Part shown: piece by piece, positions 33,560 through 42,463 of the stretch
How the letters are laid out: every line of letters begins with the position of its first letter
How positions within the stretch are numbered: position 1 is the first letter of the stretch
DNA from: Clostridiales bacterium
GTDB taxonomy: Bacteria > Bacillota > Clostridia > Christensenellales > Borkfalkiaceae
Assembly: GCA_015071005.1 (NCBI GenBank)
Contig: SVIG01000002.1
Coordinates: 186,001 to 250,000 of the forward strand
DNA length: 64,000 nucleotides
Reading direction: 5' to 3'
Position numbers and translations under genes: made by a program
Notes under the pieces: generated by a model
The model's database searches: none
What the model was told of the DNA's origin: nothing
What the model saw: only the letters and a program-made list of their open reading frames with translations

Positions 33560-35080
33560 TTAAATCGACAAAAATGCACTACCCATGTACGCGATGACGT
33601 CAGTTGGCGTCAAGGAACGCTCTCCTTTTTCCGTCGCACCAAGCTCTGCCGCTTTTCCCACGAGAAAACTGCCGCAAACAGCCCCGTTGAACGCGCTCGC
33701 TCCGCTCGCGCAAAGCCCTGCAATCACACCCGAGAGCACGTCGCCGCTGCCGCCCTTGGCAAGTCCTGAATTCCCCGACGAAATCAAAACTTTCCTTCTT
33801 CCGTCCGTCACAATCGTGGACGCGCCCTTCAAAAGAAGCGTTACGCCCGTTTCCTTCGCAAAATCAACCGCCGTAGACAAGCCCTCTTGCAGCACCTTTT
33901 CTACGGACAAACCCGACAACCTTGAAAACTCTTTCACGTGCGGAGTCAATACGACTTCGCATTTTTTCTCACGTAACAGTCTACGCACGCTATCCGCGCG
34001 GTAGTACGCCAAACTATTCAAGCCGTCGGCATCCAATAAAAGCTTGCCCGTATAGTTTTTCAATAGATATTCCGCGCCTTGTGCCACTTGCTCGGAAACC
34101 CCCATTCCCATACCGTAAGCAATCGAATCGTACGCGAGCAACTCTACCGCTTTTTCTTCGTTAAACGCGTACCTGTCCCCCTCGTTTGACGGTTTCAACA
34201 AGATTTCAGGGGCTTTCAAAATGTAATAAGGCAGGATTCCATTCGGCACGTATAACGTAGTATATCCCACGCCCGAACAAATACAAGCCGACGCCGATAA
34301 GTATGCAGCGCCCGTATACTCCAAGCTCCCCGCGACAATCGCCGCTCTCCCGTACGTACCTTTATGCGAATTACGTTTCCGCATAGGCAACACATTCTTC
34401 ACGTACTCTCCATCTGCCAATTCCACGTAAGGAAAATCGCGCTCACTGTCCTCTTTTTCGAGCAGGGAAATCCCAATATCCACGCGTTCGACTTTCCCCG
34501 AATAATCGAGTCCGTCCTGCAAAAATACGCCGATTTTATATTCGCCGATGCAAAGCGTAGTATCCGCGCAAACCGCGTCCGTTTCCACTCTACCGCTATC
34601 CCCGTCAATCCCCGACGGAATATCCGTTGAAAGCACTTTTGCGCCGCCTTTTTTTCGCCGATTTATCTCTTGCACAACGATAAGGCTTTCCCCTTGCAAA
34701 CTACCGTGAAAACCTGTGCCAAACAAGCAATCAACAATCACCGCATAATCTTTTTCAGGAAATCTTGTATACGTCTTACCGCCGAGTTCCAGCCAACGCT
34801 CGCGATTATACGCGCAATCCTTGGACAACTTTTCCGCAAAAAACAGGACGTCTACGTCATAGCCGCGCGTTTGCAAAATCCGCGCACAAGCAAACCCGTC
34901 GCCGCCGTTATTTCCACCGCCGCACACGCATAAAACTGCGCCTGCTTGGGATAATTTTTCCGCTTCGTTTGCCAAGGCTTCCCCTGCGCGCTCCATCAAG
35001 GTAAGCGACGGCGTGCCTAAAACGTTTATCGTGTAGTGATCCGCCGCGCGCATTTGTTCGTTTGTCAATAGATATTTCAC
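33560..35080 (-). CDS. nnr: Bifunctional NAD(P)H-hydrate epimerase/dehydratase
   Basis: Repairs damaged NADHX/NADPHX. The N-terminal YjeF-N epimerase (residues ~1-215: CVCGGGNNGGDGFACAR, DIPSGIDGDSG) is joined to an ADP-dependent carbohydrate-kinase-like dehydratase (residues ~230-506: LTPHVKEFSRL and the GGSGDVLSGVIAG anion-hole motif). The 506 residues match the fused bacterial form. It overlaps birA by 4 bp. Confidence 0.95.
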   Translation of the reverse strand: MKYLLTNEQMRAADHYTINVLGTPSLTLMERAGEALANEAEKLSQAGAVLCVCGGGNNGGDGFACARILQTRGYDVDVLFFAEKLSKDCAYNRERWLELGGKTYTRFPEKDYAVIVDCLFGTGFHGSLQGESLIVVQEINRRKKGGAKVLSTDIPSGIDGDSGRVETDAVCADTTLCIGEYKIGVFLQDGLDYSGKVERVDIGISLLEKEDSERDFPYVELADGEYVKNVLPMRKRNSHKGTYGRAAIVAGSLEYTGAAYLSASACICSGVGYTTLYVPNGILPYYILKAPEILLKPSNEGDRYAFNEEKAVELLAYDSIAYGMGMGVSEQVAQGAEYLLKNYTGKLLLDADGLNSLAYYRADSVRRLLREKKCEVVLTPHVKEFSRLSGLSVEKVLQEGLSTAVDFAKETGVTLLLKGASTIVTDGRRKVLISSGNSGLAKGGSGDVLSGVIAGLCASGASAFNGAVCGSFLVGKAAELGATEKGERSLTPTDVIAYMGSAFLSI

Positions 35081-35787
35081 GCCCTATCCCCCATTCTAAC
35101 GGACACTTCCGCCGCCGCAAAACGACGCGTTTTACCGTCGATTTCCACAAGCAATCCGCCCTCGTCATCTACGGAAATAAGCCTACCGTGTACGCGTTTA
35201 TCGCCGATGAGTATCGTTGCATACTCGCCCATATAGCCAAGATAGGAACGGTAATCGTCCATGCCGTAATTTTTCGTCATTTCTTTTATCAAACGCTTCG
35301 CAACGGCTTTCGCGGAAATCTTTTTACCCGTCGTTTCTAAAACACTTGTCGCGACGTCTTGCAATTCTTCGGGCAATTCGTTGTGCACGTTGATTCCTAT
35401 CCCTACAACGGAAGATTCAACGTAAGCACCCGAAAAGACGTTCTCAATCAAAATCCCGCAAATCTTTTTTCCATGCACGTGGATATCGTTTACCCACTTG
35501 ATTTTGGGAGCAAGCTTATAATGCTCCAACGTCTTACATACGGCAACCGCCGCCCCTGCCATAATTTTGAAGGCTTCCGCCGCAAGAAGCCCTCTATGAA
35601 AAGTTAAGCGCGACAAATACACGCCGCCAAAGTCCGAAGCAAAAGAGCGTCCCTTTGTGCCCCTGCCCTGCGTTTGACGCGCCGCGACTGCGATTAAGTT
35701 TTCTTTTTTTTCGCGCATTCCCTTGACGTAATCGTTCGTAGAATCCAATTCATCAAAAAACATTACGCGGTATTTTTCCCGTTTCAT
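35077..35787 (-). CDS. birA: Biotin-[acetyl-CoA carboxylase] ligase
   Basis: Attaches biotin to carboxyl carrier protein. The biotinoyl-AMP loop is GRGTKGRSFAS and the core is KWVNDIHVHGKKICGIL. With 236 residues it lacks the N-terminal DNA-binding domain of E. coli BirA and so is ligase only. The region before ATG, GGGCAGGTACGCG, is a copy of a motif seen elsewhere in the window; a GGAG lies 16 nt further up. Confidence 0.93.
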   Translation of the reverse strand: MKREKYRVMFFDELDSTNDYVKGMREKKENLIAVAARQTQGRGTKGRSFASDFGGVYLSRLTFHRGLLAAEAFKIMAGAAVAVCKTLEHYKLAPKIKWVNDIHVHGKKICGILIENVFSGAYVESSVVGIGINVHNELPEELQDVATSVLETTGKKISAKAVAKRLIKEMTKNYGMDDYRSYLGYMGEYATILIGDKRVHGRLISVDDEGGLLVEIDGKTRRFAAAEVSVRMGDRA

Positions 35788-35808
35788 CGCGTACCTGCCC
35801 TACTCCTT

Positions 35809-36432
35809 TTAGTCGTTTTCGCCATCCCCAAGCGAAGACAGCGCCGATTTGGCTATCTCATAATCATAGCCCTTGCTCATCAAATATCGGTAAGCTTTTT
35901 GCAACGTTTGCACGTCAGCCGCCTTTCCTCGCATATACTTTTGAAGCAGGGTTTTTGCCGTTTCCAGCTCCCTTTCTTCGTCCAAGTCTCCCAAAGCGGC
36001 TTCGATTTCTTGCTCGGAAACGCCCTTGCTTCTCAATTCCATTTTGATTAGCCTGCCGCCTTTTTTCTTCGCCGCACTTTCCACGTACGCCTCGGCGTAT
36101 TCGCCGTCGTCAAGGAATCCATAAGAGCGAAGTTTGTCCACCGCATAGTCGGCAACGGCAGGCAAATACCCCTTCTTCCCGAGAAAGGCGCGGATCTCTT
36201 TTTCCGTCTTCCGCGTAGCGGATAAATGGGTCAAGGCTTTATCAAACGCCGCGCTTTTCTCGCTTTCCATTTGGATTTCTTCCAAGCGCTCTTGCGTGAT
36301 CTCCTGCCCGACCTTCAATCGGTTGCTCACCACCGCGTCCACGCGCAGCCCGCACGCAAACCGCCCGTCTACGAATACGTTACACCGCGTTTTATCTTTT
36401 GTTTGCACCGTAATCGCCGTAATCTCGCTCAA
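35809..36432 (-). CDS. recX: Regulatory protein RecX
   Basis: Modulates RecA filaments. Three-helix repeats are visible (KALTHLSATRKTEKEIRAFL, DDGEYAEAYVESAAKKKGG, KAYRYLMSKGYDYEIAKSAL). The ATG at 36471 lies inside the -10 box of the promoter, so it cannot be used by that transcript. The TTG at 36432, preceded by AAGGAG with 7 nt, gives 207 residues beginning SEITAITVQ, which fits the family. Confidence 0.88.
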   Translation of the reverse strand: MSEITAITVQTKDKTRCNVFVDGRFACGLRVDAVVSNRLKVGQEITQERLEEIQMESEKSAAFDKALTHLSATRKTEKEIRAFLGKKGYLPAVADYAVDKLRSYGFLDDGEYAEAYVESAAKKKGGRLIKMELRSKGVSEQEIEAALGDLDEERELETAKTLLQKYMRGKAADVQTLQKAYRYLMSKGYDYEIAKSALSSLGDGEND

Positions 36433-36469
36433 AATACCGCTCCTTTCTTCGCTTTTTCTTTTCCTAACC

Positions 36470-36498
36470 ATTGTACCACCAAATTTGTAAAATGTCAA
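36470..36498 (-). promoter_or_regulatory. Promoter of recX-birA-nnr
   Basis: TTGACA (36493-36498), 17-bp spacer, TACAAT (36470-36475). Confidence 0.85.
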
Positions 36499-36532
36499 CG
36501 CGTAAAGTTTAGAAAAATTATACCCGAAATCG

Positions 36533-36561
36533 TTTACTTTTTCCAAAAAGTATGCTACAAT
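36533..36561 (+). promoter_or_regulatory. Promoter of the phosphoribosyltransferase gene
   Basis: TTTACT (36533-36538), 17-bp spacer, TACAAT (36556-36561). Confidence 0.75.
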
Positions 36562-36591
36562 ACACGTAGACCAAAGTCAAGGAGAACGGAA

Positions 36592-37137
36592 ATGAAAACT
36601 TACACCGTAGATATTAGAGGTTTCAAAGCGGAATTGCCCGTCATGCAGCTCCCCAGCGGCATCGGCATCGCGTTTTTTAATTTACATGGCGACAGCGCAC
36701 TCACCGAGCATTGCGGAAAAGAGCTTGCCAAAGAACTCGCGGATTGCGACGTACTCATCACCGCGGAATCGAAGGGCTTACAACTCACTCATTGCACCGC
36801 AAGAGAACTTGGACAAAGATATTACGCAGTAGCGAGAAAATCGAAAAAACTCTATATGCAAGACGGAATTGAAATGCCGATCGAATCCTCCATCACGACG
36901 GGTAAGGAACAATGTATGTACCTCTCCCAACACGACGTCAACTTAATTAAGGGCAAAAAAGTCGGGATAGTAGACGACGTAGTTTCAACGGGCGCGTCCT
37001 TGAAGGGTTTGGAAGGACTCGTTGAAAAAGCAGGCGGTATTATTCACAAGAAAGCCTTTGTACTTGCAGAAGACGTTGCGGCAGATAGAAAAGACGTGAT
37101 TTTCTTGGCGAGCATTCCAATTTTTACCAATATGTGA
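36592..37137 (+). CDS. Adenine phosphoribosyltransferase-like protein
   Basis: A type I phosphoribosyltransferase, 181 residues. The PRPP loop is VGIVDDVVSTGASL (residues ~125-138) and the N-terminal flexible part carries AESKGLQLTH, like the apt/xpt group. The substrate base is not certain: purine salvage is likely, and it may be a PurR-like or specialised paralogue. ATG 36592 follows AAGGAGAACGGA. A much longer frame upstream is antisense to recX and is ignored. Confidence 0.8.
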   Translation: MKTYTVDIRGFKAELPVMQLPSGIGIAFFNLHGDSALTEHCGKELAKELADCDVLITAESKGLQLTHCTARELGQRYYAVARKSKKLYMQDGIEMPIESSITTGKEQCMYLSQHDVNLIKGKKVGIVDDVVSTGASLKGLEGLVEKAGGIIHKKAFVLAEDVAADRKDVIFLASIPIFTNM

Positions 37138-37172
37138 GCGTAATCCCCCCTAAAAAATGAAATTTTTTACGA

Positions 37173-37210
37173 AAGCGGCAACTTTTTCGGGTTGTCGCTT
37201 ATTTTTTTTA
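37173..37210 (+). terminator. Terminator of the phosphoribosyltransferase gene
   Basis: AAGCGGCAAC-8 nt-GTTGTCGCTT (one G-U pair), then ATTTTTTTT. Confidence 0.85.
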
Positions 37211-37219
37211 TAAAAAGAC

Positions 37220-37248
37220 TTGTTTTTTTTGTCTTTATCGTTTATAAT
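37220..37248 (+). promoter_or_regulatory. Promoter of the anchored repeat protein
   Basis: TTGTTT (37220-37225), 17-bp spacer, TATAAT (37243-37248). Confidence 0.6.
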
Positions 37249-37323
37249 ATAAATACTATTTTGTTTTATAATACGGGCGAGCGCGTGTACTTTCCCGTTT
37301 TTAACAAGAAAAGGAGCACGTAT

Positions 37324-39537
37324 ATGGAAAGAGAATTCGAGTACGAAAACGACAAACCCGTCAAAAAAGGCGGTGCGCTTGGCAAAATCTTAATGATGCT
37401 GCTCGGCATTTTACTCGGGATTGTGATTACCGTCGGCAGCGTTGTCGGCGTGGGATATTGGTTTACCAAACAACCCCTCAAAAAGCCAGTTGAAATGGCG
37501 GATAAATACATAGAGGGCGACCTTTACGAACTCGTCTTTGGCAAGGTCCAAGAAGACGGCACGAGAACGGAAGGCTTGCTCCACGCGGATTACGCGGATA
37601 AGAAAGTCGAATCCCTTATCGAAGACGTCTCCGACGCAATCGAAGCGATTTCGGATAAAACGGGTACGTTAGAAGGTTTGTGCGAAATTTCGCCCAAGCT
37701 TGAAAAATTGGTCGACGAATTGCTTGAAAAGACGGATGAATTCTCCATCCCCTTTGATAAGGCAACGATTATGACGACGCCGTTCAAGTCCTTGACGCCT
37801 TACATTAAGGACACGGTGAAAGAAGCGTCCTTAGGCGACGTAATCTCGGCGTTCGACGAAGAGCTTAATCCTTTGATGCTCGCTCTTTGTTACGGCGAAG
37901 AAGGCGTACACTATGAGTACGACGAACACGGCGAAATCGTGATGATCAACGACGCGAAAAAGACGACCTTCAACGATTTGATCGGCAACGATTTGGATAA
38001 TCTTTTCAATAAAGTTCCCGTAGACGCGATTCTTCCCATTGACAAAACCGATACCGTGAAAATGTCTCTCGCATACGGTTCTTCCAACCGTTACGACGCA
38101 AGCGGCGAAAAAGTCGTTATGAAACAAGTTCGCTACACCTTTGACGGTACGAAGTTCTATGACGATAAAGACGTAGCTATTTCCGTAAAGAATGCAGAAA
38201 ATCTTGGCGGCAACGTTTATAAGCTCACTCTTTTAGACGATTCCGTTCAATACGTGAAAGCAGTATCGAGCGATTCCGTACTCGTGTATTCGGACGAAGC
38301 TTGCACGCAACCTATTCTTTACAAGAAGACGATGATTGGCGACTTGAGAGAAGATTCTATGGCAATCATCGACAACATTTACTTAAAAGACGCACTCAAC
38401 ATAACCGCGCAATCGCATAAGGTACTTATCTCCCTTGCATACGGCGAAGAAAACGTTGATTATAAAATCGTAGGCACGGGCGCAAACGCGACGATTGACC
38501 CCATCTCGAATCCTCGTTCCATCGGTCAGCTTCGTCTTAAAGGCGGCGACTTGATCGACGAAATCCCCCTTGCCGACATTATGGACGACGATAACACTTC
38601 CCTTACGAGATACCTTCTCTACGGAAAGAAAGACGTTCATTACTCGGTAGACGCAAGCGGCAACGTGTCCATGCTTCAAAAGCGCGTTGCAGTTTTGAAC
38701 GGCAAGCTTTATAACGAATACGGCGAAGAATTGTCGGGCTACACCCTCAACGAATCGGCAAAGACGTACAAAGATACGGACGGCAACGAATATAGCTACG
38801 TAGACGGCACTCTTGGGACGGTGAAAACGGCGGCGGGCGACGCACAGCTCTATTACGTTAACGATGCAAACGGCGCGGTTTACTACAAGAAGACGGCGCT
38901 TGGCGATATGGCGGGTAGCGACACCCTCATCACCAACTTGACGGATCGACTTACGGTAAGCGAAGTGATGGACGAAAGTTCAATCACAAACAATAAGTTC
39001 TTGAAGCACGTGAAGGATACCGTAATTTCCGACCTTCCCAATGCCATCGAAAAACTGACGATTCAGCAGGTATTTGAAGAGGAAATTTTCGAAAACGGCA
39101 GCGTAGAAGGCGAATGGTGGTATATGCTTCACAACGAAGCGGACTGCGTAGCAGCAGGGCATACCGATCCTCATACGTGTACTTGCGTGAGCGACTACGG
39201 CTTGAAAGAAATGAATACGTTGATCGACAATATGAAGAACAACATTCACCTTTCCACGCTTGATAAGCTTGCAGCCGACGGCATGCTTTCCTTCGGCGAC
39301 GGTATGCTTAATTCGGAAGTCTTTACCGAAATTAAAGTATCTGACACGACTACACTCGACGTTATAGTTCGCGTTCCCCAAAACGGCATTTGGGTCGAAA
39401 AGAAAGCGAGCGAAGTATTCGTAGATGAAAACGGCGTAAAGAAAGCGCGCATCGGGCTTTTGACCGTAGAAGAAACGATTGAATATGCAGAAGGGTTGAT
39501 TAAGATCATTGATCATATTAACGACCTCAATAGTTAA
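37324..39537 (+). CDS. Membrane-anchored protein with repeated YGEE-type units
   Basis: An unrecognised 737-residue protein. A short charged N terminus precedes one membrane span (residues ~20-47), and the rest should lie outside the cell. Four related units recur: LALCYGEEGVHYEYD, SLAYGSSNRYD, SLAYGEENVDYKIV and YLLYGKKDVHYSVD. Each is followed by a 'G..xM..' strand and then helices with DL..I..I and DI/DIM. A late HTDPHTCTC could bind metal. AAAAGGAG lies 8 nt before ATG 37324. It resembles a cell-surface filament or adhesin, but that is inference. Confidence 0.7.
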   Translation: MEREFEYENDKPVKKGGALGKILMMLLGILLGIVITVGSVVGVGYWFTKQPLKKPVEMADKYIEGDLYELVFGKVQEDGTRTEGLLHADYADKKVESLIEDVSDAIEAISDKTGTLEGLCEISPKLEKLVDELLEKTDEFSIPFDKATIMTTPFKSLTPYIKDTVKEASLGDVISAFDEELNPLMLALCYGEEGVHYEYDEHGEIVMINDAKKTTFNDLIGNDLDNLFNKVPVDAILPIDKTDTVKMSLAYGSSNRYDASGEKVVMKQVRYTFDGTKFYDDKDVAISVKNAENLGGNVYKLTLLDDSVQYVKAVSSDSVLVYSDEACTQPILYKKTMIGDLREDSMAIIDNIYLKDALNITAQSHKVLISLAYGEENVDYKIVGTGANATIDPISNPRSIGQLRLKGGDLIDEIPLADIMDDDNTSLTRYLLYGKKDVHYSVDASGNVSMLQKRVAVLNGKLYNEYGEELSGYTLNESAKTYKDTDGNEYSYVDGTLGTVKTAAGDAQLYYVNDANGAVYYKKTALGDMAGSDTLITNLTDRLTVSEVMDESSITNNKFLKHVKDTVISDLPNAIEKLTIQQVFEEEIFENGSVEGEWWYMLHNEADCVAAGHTDPHTCTCVSDYGLKEMNTLIDNMKNNIHLSTLDKLAADGMLSFGDGMLNSEVFTEIKVSDTTTLDVIVRVPQNGIWVEKKASEVFVDENGVKKARIGLLTVEETIEYAEGLIKIIDHINDLNS

Positions 39538-39552
39538 TAAAACCTTAAAAAG

Positions 39553-39581
39553 GAGAAAGCCGCGCGCTTTCTCTTTTTTTA
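39553..39581 (+). terminator. Terminator of the anchored repeat protein gene
   Basis: GAGAAAGC-CGCGC-GCTTTCTC, then TTTTTTT. Confidence 0.9.
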
Positions 39582-39630
39582 TACCTTATATATATTTATA
39601 AAGAATTATTGAAAAACACTAAAAAAATGA

Positions 39631-39659
39631 TTGACTAACGATCGAAAAATAGGTATAAT
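39631..39659 (+). promoter_or_regulatory. Promoter of rpsF-ssb-rpsR
   Basis: TTGACT (39631-39636), 17-bp spacer, TATAAT (39654-39659). Confidence 0.85.
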
Positions 39660-39667
39660 ATTTTCGT

Positions 39668-39742
39668 ACGGCTACGAGATAGCCGTTATAACCTTGCACA
39701 TCAGGGCAGGATGTGCCGAATAAGACCAGGAGGTGAAAAAAT
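39668..39742 (+). promoter_or_regulatory. Candidate S6:S18 autoregulatory leader
   Basis: Two hairpins lie between promoter and rpsF: ACGGCTA-6 nt-TAGCCGT (39668-39687) and GCACATC-7 nt-GATGTGC (39696-39716), followed by CGAAT and the AGGAGGTG binding site. Many bacterial rpsF operons have a leader bound by S6-S18. Position and layout fit, but the conserved bulge was not verified. Confidence 0.5.
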
Positions 39743-40027
39743 ATGGCTAAATACGAAATGCTTTATTTGCTCAACAACGATTTGTCCGACGAAGCAAAGG
39801 ACGCAAAGGTTGCTAAATTCGAAAACATTGTTACTTCGATGGGCGGCAGCGTAGCTTCTTCCGACAAGTGGGGTACGAAAAAAACCGCTTATCCCATCAA
39901 GTTTAAGAACGAAGCTTACTTTGTTCTTATGACGTTCGAAGCAGACGGCAAGGTAGTAGAAGAGCTTAAGCGTATCGCACTTATCGACGCTGACGTTGTA
40001 AGACGTTTGATCACGAAGCTCAACTAA
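39743..40027 (+). CDS. rpsF: 30S ribosomal protein S6
   Basis: 94 residues. The start MAKYEMLYLLN, KVAKFENIVTSMGGSV, KKTAYPIKFKNEAYFVLMTF and the final DVVRRLITKLN are typical of S6. It binds S18 on the platform of the small subunit. First gene of the rpsF-ssb-rpsR operon, with a strong AGGAGGTG site. Confidence 0.98.
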   Translation: MAKYEMLYLLNNDLSDEAKDAKVAKFENIVTSMGGSVASSDKWGTKKTAYPIKFKNEAYFVLMTFEADGKVVEELKRIALIDADVVRRLITKLN

Positions 40028-40043
40028 TTAAGAGGGAAAATCA

Positions 40044-40469
40044 ATGAACAAAGTATTTTTAATCGGTAACTTAACGCGTGACCCCGAGCTCCGCGAGACC
40101 CCTTCGGGCGTAGCAATGTGCAGATTTGCTATTGCGGTACAACGCCCCTATTCGTCGCAAGACGGCGAACGCCAAGCAGACTTCTTTGAATGTACGGCAT
40201 GGCGTGGGCTTGGCGAAACGATCGCGCGTTACACGAAAAAAGGCAAGAAAGTCGCAGTTGCGGGTAGCATTCAAATCCGTAACTATGAAGACAACCAAGG
40301 CGCTAAACGCACCGCTGTAGACATCATCGTGCAGGATTGTGAATTCCTTTCCCCGAGAGACAGCGAAGATGGGTTTGACGCGATTGACGACGCTCCGCGT
40401 GCATCCGCTCCCAAGAGAAAGCCTGCTTTGCAAGCAATGGATGACGACGACAGCGACATTCCTTTCTAA
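40044..40469 (+). CDS. ssb: Single-stranded DNA-binding protein
   Basis: Coats single-stranded DNA in replication and repair. The OB fold begins MNKVFLIGNLTRDPELRE and includes FFECTAWRGLGETIARY and KKVAVAGSIQIRNYED. The tail ends in the partner-binding acidic peptide DDSDIPF. 141 residues. It lies between rpsF and rpsR as is standard. Confidence 0.97.
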   Translation: MNKVFLIGNLTRDPELRETPSGVAMCRFAIAVQRPYSSQDGERQADFFECTAWRGLGETIARYTKKGKKVAVAGSIQIRNYEDNQGAKRTAVDIIVQDCEFLSPRDSEDGFDAIDDAPRASAPKRKPALQAMDDDDSDIPF

Positions 40470-40509
40470 TTCGTTAGAAAGCACCAAATAATTAAAGGAG
40501 TACAAGATC

Positions 40510-40758
40510 ATGGAAGAAAAAGCACCTGTTAAAAAGCTTTTCAAGAAAGCGCCTCGTAGAAAGGTATGCGCATTCTGCCAAGAAAAGCTTGACGAGATCG
40601 ATTATAAAGACGTTAACCGTTTGAAGAAATTTATCACGGAAGGCGGTAAAATCATTCCTCGTAGAATGAGCGGTACGTGTGCAGCTCACCAAAGAATTCT
40701 TGCAAAAGCAATCAAGCGCGCAAGAATCACGGCTCTTCTCCCCTTCAAAGGCGAGTAA
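40510..40758 (+). CDS. rpsR: 30S ribosomal protein S18
   Basis: 82 residues. [34 protein letters not shown] and [20 protein letters not shown] are diagnostic. The two cysteines of CAFC plus later residues suggest the zinc-type C+ form. AAAGGAG lies upstream of ATG. Last gene of the operon. Confidence 0.98.
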   Translation: MEEKAPVKKLFKKAPRRKVCAFCQEKLDEIDYKDVNRLKKFITEGGKIIPRRMSGTCAAHQRILAKAIKRARITALLPFKGE

Positions 40759-40778
40759 TCAGCCCAACTCATAAAATA

Positions 40779-40808
40779 ACGCCGAAGCGAACGCTTCGGC
40801 GTTTTTTT
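40779..40808 (+). terminator. Terminator of rpsF-ssb-rpsR
   Basis: AACGCCGAAGCG-AA-CGCTTCGGCGTT, then TTTTT. A near copy lies at 42436-42463. Confidence 0.9.
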
Positions 40809-40821
40809 CTTTGGTTTTAGA

Positions 40822-40868
40822 TTTCCATAAGCCCAGCGGCGCGAAGCGCCGCAAGAATCTCGTTCACC
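40822..40868 (-). pseudogene. 3' fragment of a collagen-like gene
   Basis: 47 bp identical to 42480-42526, which is the end of the collagen-like gene. On the minus strand it encodes [15 protein letters not shown] and then I-stop where the full gene has T-stop. Nothing upstream continues the frame, so it is a relic. Confidence 0.85.
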
Positions 40869-40949
40869 CACACACTATTTATATATAATATTATAGTAAA
40901 AATCATCTCACTATATCTTCGCTAAGCTACATAGTATTTTTCTTAAAAC

Positions 40950-40993
40950 CATATATAAAAAGAGCCTATCGCGGCGAGCGATAGGCTCTTTTT
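40950..40993 (-). terminator. Terminator of the esterase-like lipoprotein gene
   Basis: AAAAAGAGCCTATCGC-5 nt-GCGATAGGCTCTTTTT, 16-bp stem, followed by TATATATGG on the minus strand. Confidence 0.9.
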
Positions 40994-41008
40994 ATGTCTT
41001 TTTAAGGA

Positions 41009-42292
41009 TTATTGATAGTCACCGTTGGGATTGGTGAATACAATATTGGTCGATTGACCGAAGCTAGCGTTGACGTAGGTTTCAAAAAGATATGCCGTTG
41101 CTTCTTCGGGAATTTCGTAGGAGTATACGCCGTTCTCCGCGGTAAGCTCTACGGTTTCCCATTCCCATTTATGGCTGTCTTTTTCGGTGGAAGTTGTGTA
41201 TACAAAGAATACTTTTCTAAATTTCTTATTCTCGTAGGTAAAGGTAGCTACGTTGTCAGTTGTCTTGACGTCGCTGATAAGGGTAAGGCTGTCTTCTTTG
41301 TAAAGCACGTGTTGGAAAAAGGCGTGGATTTCGTTTTCTTTATCCCAAGCTGCATGAGTAATATTCGTGCGCTGGGAGTAGAAAACCTTGCCTTTGACAA
41401 GCTCTGCCGATTTTTGGCGGTTATACGCAGAGAAATATTCGTCGTTTACGCCCGAAACAAAGAGCATCGGCTTCGTTGCGTAAGGAAGGTAGGAAGAAGG
41501 GTCGTAAAGGGAAATCCATTCTTCTTTTTTATCGCCGCCAAACAGCCCGTCTTTTTGCCAAGTGATGTCGTTGTATACGTAGCCACAGCCATTCGTGGTG
41601 GCAAACGCCGCAAAGCGCTTGTCCACACCCGACGTCGCACAAGCAATGTAGCCGCCCCAAGATGTACCCGTAAGTACGATACGGTCTTTATCGACGTCGT
41701 CACGCTCGCGTAAAATATTGTTGGACATAATGGCGTTATATACCGCGTGATAAATCCAGGTTTGCTCGGGATTTTCTACGCCTTGACGATTGGAACCACA
41801 GGAGTCGTTTATAGGACCGCCCTCAGGGTTATCAATTCTCTCCTCGTTTTGGTTTAATTGACCGCTGGCATTATCGAATGCAAGGGCAACGTAGCCTTGA
41901 TTCGTCCAATAGTTGATCCAGTTTTTATTAACGGTTCCGCCACCGCCATGCACAAGCACGACAGCGGGATACCCTTCTTTAGGCATTTCGCTGGTGGGAA
42001 CGCCGATAGCCGCAAAGACCCAAGTACGTTCTTTATTGCCATAGGGCGCGGAAGAGAACTTGAAGGTTTGGATGGTGTCCCCCAAGAAAACGTCCAACTC
42101 AATGATTGCGGGGCTGGTCGCAAATAAGGTTTCCGTATCCCAAATCAGGTCAGGCTTGACAACGTCGTCGACGTGATAAAGCATTTCTTCTTGTTGGGTT
42201 TGAGCGGAATTGCTTGGGCTATTATTTTTTCCTCCGCATGCAGAAAACCCTGCGATAAGGAAAGGTGATAAAAGCAATGCAAGTTTTTTCAT
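41009..42292 (-). CDS. Esterase-like alpha/beta-hydrolase lipoprotein
   Basis: A 427-residue secreted hydrolase. The signal peptide ends in the lipobox FSAC (residues ~17-20). The core has the oxyanion strand VVLVHGGGG, the nucleophile elbow GTSWGGY, Asp in SGVNDEYFS and a likely catalytic His in THAAWD. The pattern is like acetyl-xylan esterase or cephalosporin-C deacetylase groups; the substrate is unknown. A C-terminal beta domain (~345-427) follows. GGGAGG precedes ATG 42292. It lies between direct repeats, which suggests acquisition. Confidence 0.8.
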   Translation of the reverse strand: MKKLALLLSPFLIAGFSACGGKNNSPSNSAQTQQEEMLYHVDDVVKPDLIWDTETLFATSPAIIELDVFLGDTIQTFKFSSAPYGNKERTWVFAAIGVPTSEMPKEGYPAVVLVHGGGGTVNKNWINYWTNQGYVALAFDNASGQLNQNEERIDNPEGGPINDSCGSNRQGVENPEQTWIYHAVYNAIMSNNILRERDDVDKDRIVLTGTSWGGYIACATSGVDKRFAAFATTNGCGYVYNDITWQKDGLFGGDKKEEWISLYDPSSYLPYATKPMLFVSGVNDEYFSAYNRQKSAELVKGKVFYSQRTNITHAAWDKENEIHAFFQHVLYKEDSLTLISDVKTTDNVATFTYENKKFRKVFFVYTTSTEKDSHKWEWETVELTAENGVYSYEIPEEATAYLFETYVNASFGQSTNIVFTNPNGDYQ

Positions 42293-42325
42293 AAAAGCCT
42301 CCCAAAGGCATATTATTATATTTAC

Positions 42326-42355
42326 ATGATAACATAGATGACGGATAGGTGTCAA
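42326..42355 (-). promoter_or_regulatory. Promoter of the esterase-like gene
   Basis: TTGACA (42350-42355), 18-bp spacer, TATCAT (42326-42331). Confidence 0.65.
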
Positions 42356-42429
42356 TTAAAAAAAAATTGCTACGCAAGAAAAAAAGTTTTTTATACAAGC
42401 TTGGATGCGCGGATAATCAGTCAAATTTA

Positions 42430-42463
42430 TAAAATAAACGCCGAAGCGCTTGCTTCGGCGTTT
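42430..42463 (-). terminator. Terminator of the collagen-like gene
   Basis: AAACGCCGAAGC-4 nt-GCTTCGGCGTTT, then ATTTTATAAATTT on the minus strand. Confidence 0.75.

Larger units (their letters stand above)
40771..40868. repeat. Direct repeat, left copy
   Basis: About 97 bp, imperfect overall and perfect over the last 47, shared with 42430-42526: a terminator hairpin plus the end of the collagen-like gene. The copies are in the same orientation and enclose the esterase-like gene. Confidence 0.85.

Noticed and set aside
36433..36546. N-terminal extensions of recX
   Set aside because: They cross the TTGACA-17-TACAAT promoter. TTG 36432 has a good binding site.
36226..36591. N-terminal extension of the phosphoribosyltransferase
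   Set aside because: Antisense to recX. The gene has its own promoter and AAGGAG before ATG 36592.
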